50,909 nucleotides of DNA from CAYUJH01 sp964394585 (GTDB lineage: Bacteria; Bacteroidota; Bacteroidia; Cytophagales; Flammeovirgaceae), in NCBI GenBank assembly GCA_964394585.1, contig CAYMYI010000015.1:1-50909 (forward strand), given 5' to 3'. Shown here piece after piece: positions 26,988 to 34,613 of the stretch (position 1 is its first letter; each line of letters starts with the position of its first letter). The notes below the pieces were generated by a model. It was not told the DNA's origin, did no database searches, and was given only the letters and a program-made list of their open reading frames with translations. Made by a program: the position numbers and the translations under genes.

Positions 26988-27779
26988 TTAAAATTTAACT
27001 CCTAATTTTTTCAAAGTCGATTTTGCAGTGTTCTTCATATTTTCTTTTACAGCTGTTTTCAGCTTTTTCGAAGTACTTTCCGTAGGGCGTGCTCTAAATA
27101 TGGTATCATGATAGGGCACAGCATCTTCGCGTTCCTTGGTATAATAGTAGGCAAAGAACGATTTGCGGGTAACGCCTGAGGGAACCGATATTTTTGAGTA
27201 GCCATGGAATGAAATTTCGCTGGTTTCAAAAATTACTGCGCGGTTGAGCGCTGGCATCACAATTTTCTCGCAGGAAGTCATGTCGGCATTCCACATTTCC
27301 AATCCGCCGCCATATTCCTTTTTCCAATCTTTTTCTAAGTAAATCAGCAAATTCAACCGACGGTGTACATTGAGAATATGATGGATATTAAAGTCAATGT
27401 GGACATCGAGAAAGCTGCCATTATCGCCTTGGTGAATGCCGGCTCCCATGTGGTCATCGGTGATGAATACATCCTGAATGCCGGTTACCTGTTCAACCCA
27501 TTGGCAGAACTCCGGCGATGCTAGGGCATCGCGCACTTGCTGAAATGCCGGGTGAAAGGTATCGAAGGTTGAGCCTTCAAACTTATTTTCATTGAGCCCT
27601 TTCCAATGCGTTTTTAGGGTTTCTACACTAGGGAACTCTTGTTGTAGGGTATTTGCGAGCGCATCATCTAAGAAGTTCTCAATCACGATATGCCGGTAGG
27701 GCGTTGCCTCGTCGAATTGCTTTTTATAGTTCGCACGTGTTGTTTCTTCAAATAGTGCGGGATTAATAATTGCTGCCAT
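26988..27779 (-). CDS. 2-oxoglutarate/Fe(II)-dependent oxygenase, prolyl-4-hydroxylase-like
   Basis: 263 aa from the ATG at 27779; a TTG five codons earlier is less likely. The iron triad is visible as HID in FLDVHIDFNIH and the distal His in SEISFHGY. The 2OG-binding Arg is in VTRKSFFAYYYTKE. LNLLIYLEKDW and GGGLEMWN are typical double-stranded beta-helix strands of the P4H-like (2OG-FeII_Oxy_3) family. A basic Lys-rich C-terminal tail of about 35 residues is unusual for the fold. It is preceded by a perfect promoter and followed by a methyltransferase gene. Substrate unknown; hydroxylation of a protein, glycan or metabolite is possible. Confidence 0.88.
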   Translation of the reverse strand: MAAIINPALFEETTRANYKKQFDEATPYRHIVIENFLDDALANTLQQEFPSVETLKTHWKGLNENKFEGSTFDTFHPAFQQVRDALASPEFCQWVEQVTGIQDVFITDDHMGAGIHQGDNGSFLDVHIDFNIHHILNVHRRLNLLIYLEKDWKKEYGGGLEMWNADMTSCEKIVMPALNRAVIFETSEISFHGYSKISVPSGVTRKSFFAYYYTKEREDAVPYHDTIFRARPTESTSKKLKTAVKENMKNTAKSTLKKLGVKF

Positions 27780-27811
27780 AGCTATGTGAATCAAATAGAT
27801 AAAATAATTTT

Positions 27812-27842
27812 CAAAATTACAGTTGTTTTGGCGTAGGGCAAA
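27812..27842 (-). promoter_or_regulatory. Consensus promoter of the oxygenase/methyltransferase unit
   Basis: On the minus strand TTTG (27842-27839) is followed after exactly 19 bp by TAATTTTG (27819-27812), a full match to the Bacteroidota -33/-7 consensus. It lies 32 bp before the oxygenase ATG. It shows that the pair has its own promoter rather than depending only on tgt. Confidence 0.7.
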
Positions 27843-27869
27843 ATGGCGTATTGAAAAGAATTTTTCGTT

Positions 27870-29051
27870 TTACAGCCTTTGCATAAACGTAGGAATGGCT
27901 TTTTGCTTCCATGCATGGAAATCGCCGGCGATAATATGTTCTCGGGCTTGTTTTACCAACCACAAGTAGAAGGTAAGGTTGTGTACACTAGCAATTTGTG
28001 CCCCTAGCATTTCTTTGCTGTGAATTAGATGACGTAAATACGCCTTGCTATAAAAGGTACTGGCATAGCCACCAAGTTCCGCATCGATGGGCGAAAAATC
28101 ATCTTGCCACTTGGCATTTCGGATATTGATAATTCCTTGAGTAGTGAATAACATCCCGTTGCGAGCATTTCGGGTGGGCATCACGCAATCGAACATATCT
28201 ACTCCGAGGGCAATACATTCCAAAATATTTTCGGGAGTGCCTACCCCCATGAGGTATCGCGGCCTATCGTCTGGTAAAATTCCACAAACCAGTTCGGTCA
28301 TTTCGTACATAAACTCATGAGGCTCGCCAACGGAAAGCCCTCCGATGGCGTTTCCTTCCATATCGAACGATGCAATGGTTTCTGCTGACTGCTTCCGCAG
28401 TTCTTTGTAGGTACTGCCTTGCACAATGGGAAATAAAAACTGCGCATGTTCGTATTTGGGTTCAGTTTGGTTAAGCCGGCGCACGCAACGTTCGAGCCAA
28501 CGGTGGGTCAAGTGCATCGACTCTTCTGCATATTGGAAAGTACTGGGGTAGGGCGGGCATTCATCGAACGCCATGATGATATCGGCACCAATGCTGCGCT
28601 GGATGTCCATCACCCGTTCCGGCGAAAATAGGTGCTTGGATCCGTCGATATGAGAACGAAACGTGGCGCCTTCTTCGGTAATTTTCCGGTTTTCGGCTAA
28701 AGAAAACACTTGATAGCCGCCGCTATCGGTTAAAATTGGTTTTTGCCAACCATTAAAGCGATGCAATCCACCGGCTTGCTCTAAAATGGCCGTTCCGGGC
28801 CGCAAGTATAAATGGTATGTATTCCCTAAGATGATTTGCGCGGAAATGTCATCAACCAGTTCTCTTTGGTGAACTCCTTTTACTGTTCCTGCCGTTCCTA
28901 CGGGCATAAAAATAGGGGTTTCTATCGTCCCATGATCTGTGGAAAAAACACCCGCTCTCGCGTTCGACTTTGGGTCTTTAGATTGTAATGTAAATCGCAC
29001 GGTTTCTCTGCTTTCTTTTATTCTTTCACAAAGAAAGGCAAATCTGTCCAT
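27870..29051 (-). CDS. tgt: Queuine tRNA-ribosyltransferase, lacking the zinc-site cysteines
   Basis: 393 aa. It exchanges guanine-34 of GUN-anticodon tRNAs for the queuosine base precursor preQ1. TDSGGYQVFSL holds the active-site Asp, and MFDCVMPTRNARNGMLF holds the catalytic nucleophile Asp. The usual zinc motif (Cys-x-Cys-x2-Cys after the SPLDAE-type segment) is replaced by ELGGYASTFYS, with no Cys; only the His of ASVHNLTFYLW remains. The ATG at 29051 overlaps the stop of the upstream lipoprotein gene (TAATG), indicating coupling. It gives about 17 residues more than typical; a GTG at 29000 would give the usual N-terminus. The queuosine biosynthesis genes are not adjacent. Confidence 0.95.
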   Translation of the reverse strand: MDRFAFLCERIKESRETVRFTLQSKDPKSNARAGVFSTDHGTIETPIFMPVGTAGTVKGVHQRELVDDISAQIILGNTYHLYLRPGTAILEQAGGLHRFNGWQKPILTDSGGYQVFSLAENRKITEEGATFRSHIDGSKHLFSPERVMDIQRSIGADIIMAFDECPPYPSTFQYAEESMHLTHRWLERCVRRLNQTEPKYEHAQFLFPIVQGSTYKELRKQSAETIASFDMEGNAIGGLSVGEPHEFMYEMTELVCGILPDDRPRYLMGVGTPENILECIALGVDMFDCVMPTRNARNGMLFTTQGIINIRNAKWQDDFSPIDAELGGYASTFYSKAYLRHLIHSKEMLGAQIASVHNLTFYLWLVKQAREHIIAGDFHAWKQKAIPTFMQRL

Positions 29052-29575
29052 TATCCGTCGCCATAGCGCATCTGAACTGTAGAAACTACCCCTTTGCGCA
29101 AAATAGAAACTACGTATAAATTGTCGTATTTGTATTTGGGGATGGTTTCAAACTCAGTAGTACCTATAAATTGATTTAACATTTGAGGGATGTGTTCTTC
29201 GTCGCTTACGATAAGCACCGTACCGCCAGCATGTAACTGTATAATCCGATTGGCAATACCTAAATCTCCTTTTTCAAACGTACTGGCTTCTATGCTGTGC
29301 GAAAGCGCCAGAGGCTCTACTGTTTCAAGCGATTTGGCATCATCTGCCGAGTAAATCGCATCAAACTTCTGATCTTTTAGCGTAATTGCCAGTGCTTGGG
29401 CACGTTCTTGCCCGTTAGCACTCAATGCGAATTCCGTAGTATCGTTATTGGCTTCTTCAGCATGTCTGATGAGAATCACCGTTGTAAGCGTTTCCTCTTC
29501 TTCTTTTCCGCACCCTAACAAACAAAGGGCAGCCAAGGCAAAACAAAATGAATAATAAAATCGGAATTTTCTCAT
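29051..29575 (-). CDS. Lipoprotein of the histidine phosphatase superfamily with degenerate active site
   Basis: 174 aa from the ATG at 29575. This start gives a perfect lipoprotein signal (MRKFRFYYSFCFALAALCLLGC, lipobox LLGC); the longer TTG start does not. The phosphoglycerate-mutase-like core begins ILIRHAEEANN, with the phospho-acceptor His, and ends YDNLYVVSILRKG / QMRYGDG. Two other catalytic positions differ from relatives. The Arg of the usual RTxxTAEP block reads KSLETVEP. The GHSNTIP block with the second His reads SDEEHIP. It may therefore be a pseudo-enzyme that binds phosphate compounds. It is anchored to the periplasmic face or outer membrane and translationally coupled to tgt. 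Confidence 0.85.
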   Translation of the reverse strand: MRKFRFYYSFCFALAALCLLGCGKEEEETLTTVILIRHAEEANNDTTEFALSANGQERAQALAITLKDQKFDAIYSADDAKSLETVEPLALSHSIEASTFEKGDLGIANRIIQLHAGGTVLIVSDEEHIPQMLNQFIGTTEFETIPKYKYDNLYVVSILRKGVVSTVQMRYGDG

Positions 29576-29727
29576 CGTAATTGTAAATATCAGCTTTAAA
29601 TTAAGTAAGCTCGTTGAATTAATATAGGTTCGCTTACACTTTCTATACAAAAAACGTATTTTACCGTAAGAACTTTATGTTATAGTAGATAACATATCAT
29701 TTTTTCTGTTAAAGATATTAATGCACT

Positions 29728-30009
29728 ATGAAAAGTAGAAATTCAGAAAACGAAGCAGGAAATGTTAATTGGGAACGTTTGGAGCAATTGACAGGCAAAA
29801 AGCAGAAAAAGAAGGTGCTCCCTTCTGAATCGGATGAAGAAATTAAACACGAAGCACGCAACTTGAGCAACGCCGAAAAACAAATGCCTTACCCGGATGA
29901 GTTCTTAGCCGATGTTAACTTGCTCAACAAGTCGATTGGGAATTATCGACCTTTAGATGCCTCCGAAGAAGACACTGAAAAACCTAACCCTGATATAGAA
30001 CCAGAATGA
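29728..30009 (+). CDS. Small charged protein of unknown function
   Basis: 93 aa from the ATG at 29728. It is hydrophilic and largely acidic, with a basic patch (GKKQKKKV) near residue 24 and an acidic C-terminus (SEEDTEKPNPDIEPE). It is probably flexible, without membrane segments or cysteines. No family recognised. Its stop overlaps the start of the alpha/beta hydrolase gene (ATGA), so the two are translationally coupled and belong to one operon. That coupling is the main evidence that it is real. Confidence 0.65.
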   Translation: MKSRNSENEAGNVNWERLEQLTGKKQKKKVLPSESDEEIKHEARNLSNAEKQMPYPDEFLADVNLLNKSIGNYRPLDASEEDTEKPNPDIEPE

Positions 30010-30824
30010 GTTACGCGAACGTAAACGGGGTAAAGTTGTATTATGAAGTGCATGGCGAGGGCACCGAAACTATTGTTTTTAGCCACGGCTTGCTATGGAG
30101 CGGAAAAATGTTTGCCAAACAGGTAGAAGCGCTCAAAAGCAAATACCGCTGTGTGGTCTACGACCACCGTGGGCAAGGACGTAGCGAAGTTACCCCCTCC
30201 GGCTACGACATAGAGAATATTTACCAAGATGCCGTCGCCTTAATACAGCACTTGAACCTTGCCCCTTGCCATTTTGCGGGGCTTTCTATGGGAGGTTTTG
30301 TGGCGATGCGTATGGCAGCTCGTAACCCGGAGCTCATTAAATCGCTGATTTTGATGGAGACATCTGCCGACCCTGAACCGTTTAAATTCAAGTACAACTT
30401 GATGAATACCATTGTCCGCTTGTTCGGGGTAAAAACTGTAACCCATAGGGTAATGCCTATTATGTTTGGGAAGACCTTTTTGAACGACCCTCAACGCACC
30501 GAAGAATATAATTTTTGGCGCAATGAGCTGGAGAATAACCAAAAAACAATTGTGAGGGCTGTGCAAGGAGTGATTGACCGAAAGCCTGTCTTTGAAGAAC
30601 TTTCTAACATAGCATGTCCTACCCTCATCATGGTAGGAGATGAAGATGTCGCTACAGTACCAGCAAAAGCAAAACGTATTCAGCAGCAAATCCCACAAGC
30701 GCAGTTGGTTATCATACGAGGGGCTGGACATACTTCTTCGGTAGAGCAAGCCGAACAAGTAAATGAAGCGCTCAGGCGTTTTTTAACGAATACTCTTGAA
30801 AAAAACCAAAAACTGTCTTCATAA
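30006..30824 (+). CDS. Alpha/beta hydrolase
   Basis: 272 aa, alpha/beta hydrolase fold. The HG oxyanion region is FSHGLLWSG (about 25-33), the nucleophile elbow is GLSMGG (about 93-98), the acid is Asp in MVGDEDVATVP and the base is His in RGAGHTSSVEQ. VVYDHRGQGRSE is the strand-4 motif typical of the MhpC/RsbQ/3-oxoadipate-enol-lactonase-like group. The reaction cannot be set from sequence; an esterase or carboxylic-ester hydrolase is likely. Cytoplasmic. It is coupled by ATGA overlap to the preceding small protein and followed by a terminator. Confidence 0.9.
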   Translation: MSYANVNGVKLYYEVHGEGTETIVFSHGLLWSGKMFAKQVEALKSKYRCVVYDHRGQGRSEVTPSGYDIENIYQDAVALIQHLNLAPCHFAGLSMGGFVAMRMAARNPELIKSLILMETSADPEPFKFKYNLMNTIVRLFGVKTVTHRVMPIMFGKTFLNDPQRTEEYNFWRNELENNQKTIVRAVQGVIDRKPVFEELSNIACPTLIMVGDEDVATVPAKAKRIQQQIPQAQLVIIRGAGHTSSVEQAEQVNEALRRFLTNTLEKNQKLSS

Positions 30825-30825
30825 A

Positions 30826-30863
30826 AAATCCCCAAAAGTTTTTAATACTTCTGGGGATTTCTT
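30826..30863 (+). terminator. Terminator after the alpha/beta hydrolase gene
   Basis: AAATCCCC (30826-30833) pairs with GGGGATTT (30853-30860), with further AGT/ACT pairing inside and TTT at the end. It starts 2 bp past the hydrolase stop codon. Confidence 0.7.
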
Positions 30864-30928
30864 GATGGATTATATGTAAAGGTATACTGAAACCAATCGT
30901 TAGAGGGTACTAACTTGAGGTATACTTT

Positions 30929-32380
30929 TTACCCTACGCTTCCTTCTAGGCTAATAGCTAAGAGTTTTTGTGCCTCTACAGCAAACTCCATAGGAAGTTG
31001 GTTGAGCACTTCTTTAGCATATCCGTTTACAATAAGCGCTACGGCTTGTTCCGGGTCGATACCTCGCTGGTTGCAGTAGAATATCTGATCTTCACCAATT
31101 TTAGAAGTGGTAGCCTCGTGTTCGATTTGTGCAGTAGGATTTTCCGCTTCGATGTATGGGAAGGTATGTGCCCCACATAAGTTACCCATTAGCAAAGAAT
31201 CGCACTGCGAAAAATTACGAGCCCCTTCGGCACGTTTCATCACTTTTACTAAACCTCGGTAGCTATTCTGGCTTTTACCTGCCGAAATCCCTTTCGATAC
31301 AATACGGCTTTTGGTGTTTTTGCCGATGTGAATCATCTTAGTTCCCGTATCGGCTTGTTGCATATTGTTGGTTACGGCTACAGAGTAGAACTCACCGATT
31401 GAATGATCACCTTTCAGCACACAGCTAGGATATTTCCAAGTTACTGCTGAACCAGTTTCCACTTGAGTCCACGATATTTTTGAGTAATCGCCATAGCAAA
31501 TGCCCCGTTTAGTTACAAAGTTATAGATACCGCCTTTGCCTTCCTTATTACCAGGATACCAGTTCTGCACTGTAGAATATTTCACTTCGGCATTTTCAGC
31601 AGCAAAAATTTCTACTACTGCAGCATGGAGTTGGTTTTCATCGCGCATAGGAGCAGTGCAACCTTCCAAGTAACTCACATACGAGCCCTCTTCTGCAACG
31701 ATAAGGGTACGTTCAAACTGCCCAGTATTTGCAGCATTGATACGGAAATACGTTGAAAGTTCCATAGGGCAGTGTACTCCTTTCGGGATATAGCAGAAAG
31801 AACCATCGCTAAACACTGCAGAATTCAGTGCTGCAAAGTAGTTATCGTTAGCAGGCACCACCGAGCCAATATATTTTTTTACTAACTCCGGATGCTCTTG
31901 CACAGCTTCGCTAAAAGAACAGAAAATAATGCCTAACTCAGCAAGTGTTTTCTTAAAGGTAGTAGCTACCGAAACGCTATCAATTACAGCGTCTACGGCT
32001 ACACCTGTTAAACGCTTTTGCTCTTGAAGCGAAATTCCCAAACGCTCGAAAGTTTTGAGTAACTCAGGGTCTACCTCATCGAGCGATTTAGGCGCTACTT
32101 TCTGCTTGGGCGCCGAATAATAGATGATATCTTGATAGTTGATTGGCGGGAACTTCACATTCGCCCACTGCGGCTCAGGCATTGCCTGCCACTTGCGGAA
32201 GGCATCTAAACGCCACTCGGTTAGCCACTCTGGCTCGTTTTTCTTCTGAGAGATAAAACGAACGATGTCTTCGTTTAAACCCGGAGGGGCTTGGTCGGCT
32301 TCTAAATCAACTGACCAACCGTGTTTATATTCGGATGAGGTAAACTCTTCGAGAATTGCGTTATCTTTTTCTATGGACAT
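30929..32380 (-). CDS. sufB: Fe-S cluster assembly scaffold protein SufB
   Basis: 483 aa, the usual SufB length. With SufC and SufD it forms the scaffold complex for iron-sulfur clusters in the cytoplasm. Matching blocks include EPEWLTEWRLDAFRKWQAMP, AALNSAVFSDGSFCYIPKGV, YLEGCTAPMRDENQLHAAVV, YSTVQNWYPGNKEGKGGIYN, ISWTQVETGSAVTWKYPSCV, AGKSQNSYRGLVKV and CDSLLMGNLCGAHTFPYIEA. The family usually sits in a sufBCDS operon, but the gene ahead on the same strand is a transporter and the gene behind is unrelated, so sufB stands alone here. Its promoter spacer is filled by a perfect inverted repeat, so it is likely repressible. Confidence 0.96.
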   Translation of the reverse strand: MSIEKDNAILEEFTSSEYKHGWSVDLEADQAPPGLNEDIVRFISQKKNEPEWLTEWRLDAFRKWQAMPEPQWANVKFPPINYQDIIYYSAPKQKVAPKSLDEVDPELLKTFERLGISLQEQKRLTGVAVDAVIDSVSVATTFKKTLAELGIIFCSFSEAVQEHPELVKKYIGSVVPANDNYFAALNSAVFSDGSFCYIPKGVHCPMELSTYFRINAANTGQFERTLIVAEEGSYVSYLEGCTAPMRDENQLHAAVVEIFAAENAEVKYSTVQNWYPGNKEGKGGIYNFVTKRGICYGDYSKISWTQVETGSAVTWKYPSCVLKGDHSIGEFYSVAVTNNMQQADTGTKMIHIGKNTKSRIVSKGISAGKSQNSYRGLVKVMKRAEGARNFSQCDSLLMGNLCGAHTFPYIEAENPTAQIEHEATTSKIGEDQIFYCNQRGIDPEQAVALIVNGYAKEVLNQLPMEFAVEAQKLLAISLEGSVG

Positions 32381-32419
32381 AATCTGTATATTTTACTTAT
32401 TTAGATTCATACTAAATTA

Positions 32420-32456
32420 CAAATTTAAAACAGATTTAAATAAAATCTGTTCAAAA
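32420..32456 (-). promoter_or_regulatory. sufB promoter with a perfect 9+9 inverted repeat in the spacer
   Basis: On the minus strand TTTTTG (32457-32452) precedes TAAATTTG (32427-32420), a TAnnTTTG match, with a 24-bp spacer. That spacer holds AACAGATTT-N5-AAATCTGTT (32429-32451), a perfect inverted repeat. A repressor bound there would block both promoter boxes. The box is 40 bp before the ATG. The spacer is slightly longer than the usual 17-23 bp. Confidence 0.6.
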
Positions 32457-32516
32457 AGATTCTGATTTCTAAGAAGTTTCTGAAAAAAGCGAGCCCGGCC
32501 GCTACAAACTCCTACC

Positions 32517-33413
32517 CTACTTTGCTGGTAAAACTTTAGGCTTTAAACGGCGATCGAAAATAGGATACGCCAATACTGCCAACAGAATTACGCTAGTTCC
32601 CAAGTAAAACCCTCCACTCATTTGTTCTGTTTCGCCAAATAGTAAAAATGCCAATACAATTCCATATACTGGCTCCATGTTTACAATCAGGTTCATCGTA
32701 AATGCCGAAACATGCTGCAATGCTTGCATACAAGCATAGAAGGCATATACCGTACAAACGATGGCGAGAATTGCTAACCATAGCCAATCGGTTTGCGAAG
32801 GGATGAGCTGCAGTGTGCTGCCGGTTGCAAAAAAAACTTTGTAAAGTGGGAACATGAGCACGCAGCCTATGCAAGCGCCTAACATTTCGTAAAATGAAAT
32901 ACTTATCGGATCGTATTTCTTAGAAAAGCCACTGTTAAACACCGTAAATACTGCCGATAGAAACGCAGAACCAAGGGCAAGTAATAGCCCCACTACATGG
33001 TCGTATTCAAAATGGAAAATAGCATATAGCCCTCCCATTACGACAAACCCGAGTAAAACTTCGTAGTATTTAAACTGAGAACGGTTGATTAGTGGCTCTA
33101 ACACAGCGGTAAATAGTGAAGCGGTAGCCATCCCTGCCAAGCAAATACTGATTTTCGATACTTTCGCCGAAGCAAAAAACAAAATCCAGTGCAGCGCAAT
33201 GATAAAGCCGGTTAGCACCATGGGCATTGCCTTCCGCCATGCAATTTTGCTGCGCGACTTGGAAAGCAGCAGTAGCCCTCCCAAGGCACCTGCCGATATA
33301 AGCGTACGATAAAAAACCGTTTCAACTGAAGGGATGCTAATGAGCACTCCTAAAATTGCAGTAAATCCCCAAAGGAATACTACAAAATGCAACTTAGCAT
33401 AGTGTTTAACCAT
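32517..33413 (-). CDS. EamA/DMT-family inner-membrane transporter
   Basis: 298 aa with about ten predicted membrane helices, in the usual 5+5 EamA repeat. The first half starts LHFVVFLWGFTAILGVLISI. The second half includes LLLALGSAFLSAVFTVFNSG and the closing VNMEPVYGIVLAFLLFGE, the typical helix 8-9 signature with the conserved Pro-Val/Glu. Such proteins export amino acids, purines or other metabolites, and the substrate is not predictable here. The gene begins 6 bp after the LPS permease gene on the same strand, so the two are co-transcribed. Confidence 0.9.
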   Translation of the reverse strand: MVKHYAKLHFVVFLWGFTAILGVLISIPSVETVFYRTLISAGALGGLLLLSKSRSKIAWRKAMPMVLTGFIIALHWILFFASAKVSKISICLAGMATASLFTAVLEPLINRSQFKYYEVLLGFVVMGGLYAIFHFEYDHVVGLLLALGSAFLSAVFTVFNSGFSKKYDPISISFYEMLGACIGCVLMFPLYKVFFATGSTLQLIPSQTDWLWLAILAIVCTVYAFYACMQALQHVSAFTMNLIVNMEPVYGIVLAFLLFGETEQMSGGFYLGTSVILLAVLAYPIFDRRLKPKVLPAK

Positions 33414-33419
33414 GAGGCG

Positions 33420-34496
33420 TCAGCGAGGAACCGTGAAGTACATAATGGCAGCAATAATAGAAAATGTAATGTTAGGAAGCCAAGCGGCTAACATAGGTTC
33501 TATAGAGCCTGCTCTTCCAACGCTTCGGCTCATAATCACAAAAAGGATAAATATGAAGGCTAGTAAAAATCCGAATGCAATTTGCACTCCGGAGCCTTGC
33601 CGCGACTTACGCGCTGCTACAATTACCCCCATCACTGTTAAGATAATAATGGCGAACGGATAGGCGTATCGTTCGTATTTCTCGTTCTGATAGAGCGCCA
33701 CGTTCCCAATGCCTCGGCTTACTTGTTCTTCAATAAATGCATCGAGTTCTTCGAGGGTCATTGTTTCGTTCAGTGAGCGTGTACTTTCAAAATGCCGAGG
33801 GTAAATGTTTAAGACCGTATCAATAGTCCCACCTAGTGTTACTTCTTCTTGCCCATTAGCAAAACGATAGACCTTGTGGTTCGGAAGCGACCATTTTTGC
33901 AGCTCTTCGTTCCATTGCATGCGGTTCGTCGAAAGTTTTTCTACGAGTTTTCCGTTGCGTACTTTTTCGATAGTACAGCGGTAGCCCACTTGGCTTTTGT
34001 TGTTGTAGCTCTGCAAGTATAAGTAGGTAGAGTCGTTTACTTTAAAGTGCACATCGCGCGAATCGAAATAGTAAGGGCTATGTAAATACTTAATTTGGAA
34101 CTCTACTTTCGTTTTAGCAGCATTAGGGATTACCCACCCTACTAGCCAAAATATTAGCCCTGCCAACATAGAAGCGCCTAGCAAATAAGGCATGAGTATT
34201 CTGCGGAAACTCATGCCTGAAGCAAACATGGCTACAATTTCCGTGTGCGTTGCCATTCGAGCGGTGATGAATACTACCGAAATAAATACCAAAATAGGGC
34301 TGAGCGTACTCGCCATAAAAGGAATAAAATTGATGTAGTATTCTGAAAAAATTTGAGAGAGGGGTAAATCGTGCCGAATAAACTCGTCAGATTTTTCGGT
34401 GTAGTCAATTACACAAACCACAATTACCATAATCAGTACGCTGAAGAAAAATGTGGTTAGTAATTTCTTGAGAATATATAAATCGAAAATTTTCAT
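33420..34496 (-). CDS. LptF/LptG-family permease (YjgP/YjgQ)
   Basis: 358 aa, the normal length. Six membrane helices are in two groups of three (residues about 10-115 and 270-350) around a periplasmic beta-jellyroll-like domain (about 125-260). MKIFDLYILKKLLTTFFFSV and LSPILVFISVVFITARMATH-TEIVAMFASGMSFRRIL are the diagnostic N-terminal and coupling-helix motifs. The C-terminal GVQIAFGFLLAFIFILFVI is also typical. It is a transmembrane subunit of the LptB2FG exporter, which extracts LPS from the inner membrane. F and G cannot be separated by eye. An EamA transporter follows at 6 bp. Confidence 0.93.
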   Translation of the reverse strand: MKIFDLYILKKLLTTFFFSVLIMVIVVCVIDYTEKSDEFIRHDLPLSQIFSEYYINFIPFMASTLSPILVFISVVFITARMATHTEIVAMFASGMSFRRILMPYLLGASMLAGLIFWLVGWVIPNAAKTKVEFQIKYLHSPYYFDSRDVHFKVNDSTYLYLQSYNNKSQVGYRCTIEKVRNGKLVEKLSTNRMQWNEELQKWSLPNHKVYRFANGQEEVTLGGTIDTVLNIYPRHFESTRSLNETMTLEELDAFIEEQVSRGIGNVALYQNEKYERYAYPFAIIILTVMGVIVAARKSRQGSGVQIAFGFLLAFIFILFVIMSRSVGRAGSIEPMLAAWLPNITFSIIAAIMYFTVPR

Positions 34497-34534
34497 GGAT
34501 GATTTCAGATTTTTCCCCGCAAGGGTTTCTAAAA

Positions 34535-34587
34535 AGAATTCAGACAGCCAAATTACCCGTTTGTGAGCGGATAGCGAGGCTGTCTGA
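34535..34587 (-). terminator. Terminator after pyk
   Basis: TCAGACAGCC (34540-34549) pairs perfectly with GGCTGTCTGA (34578-34587) over a 28-base loop. On the minus strand it is followed by ATTCTTTTT. It lies 27 bp after the pyk stop. Confidence 0.6.
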
Positions 34588-34613
34588 TAGGATTTTAAGA
34601 AAATTTATACGGC

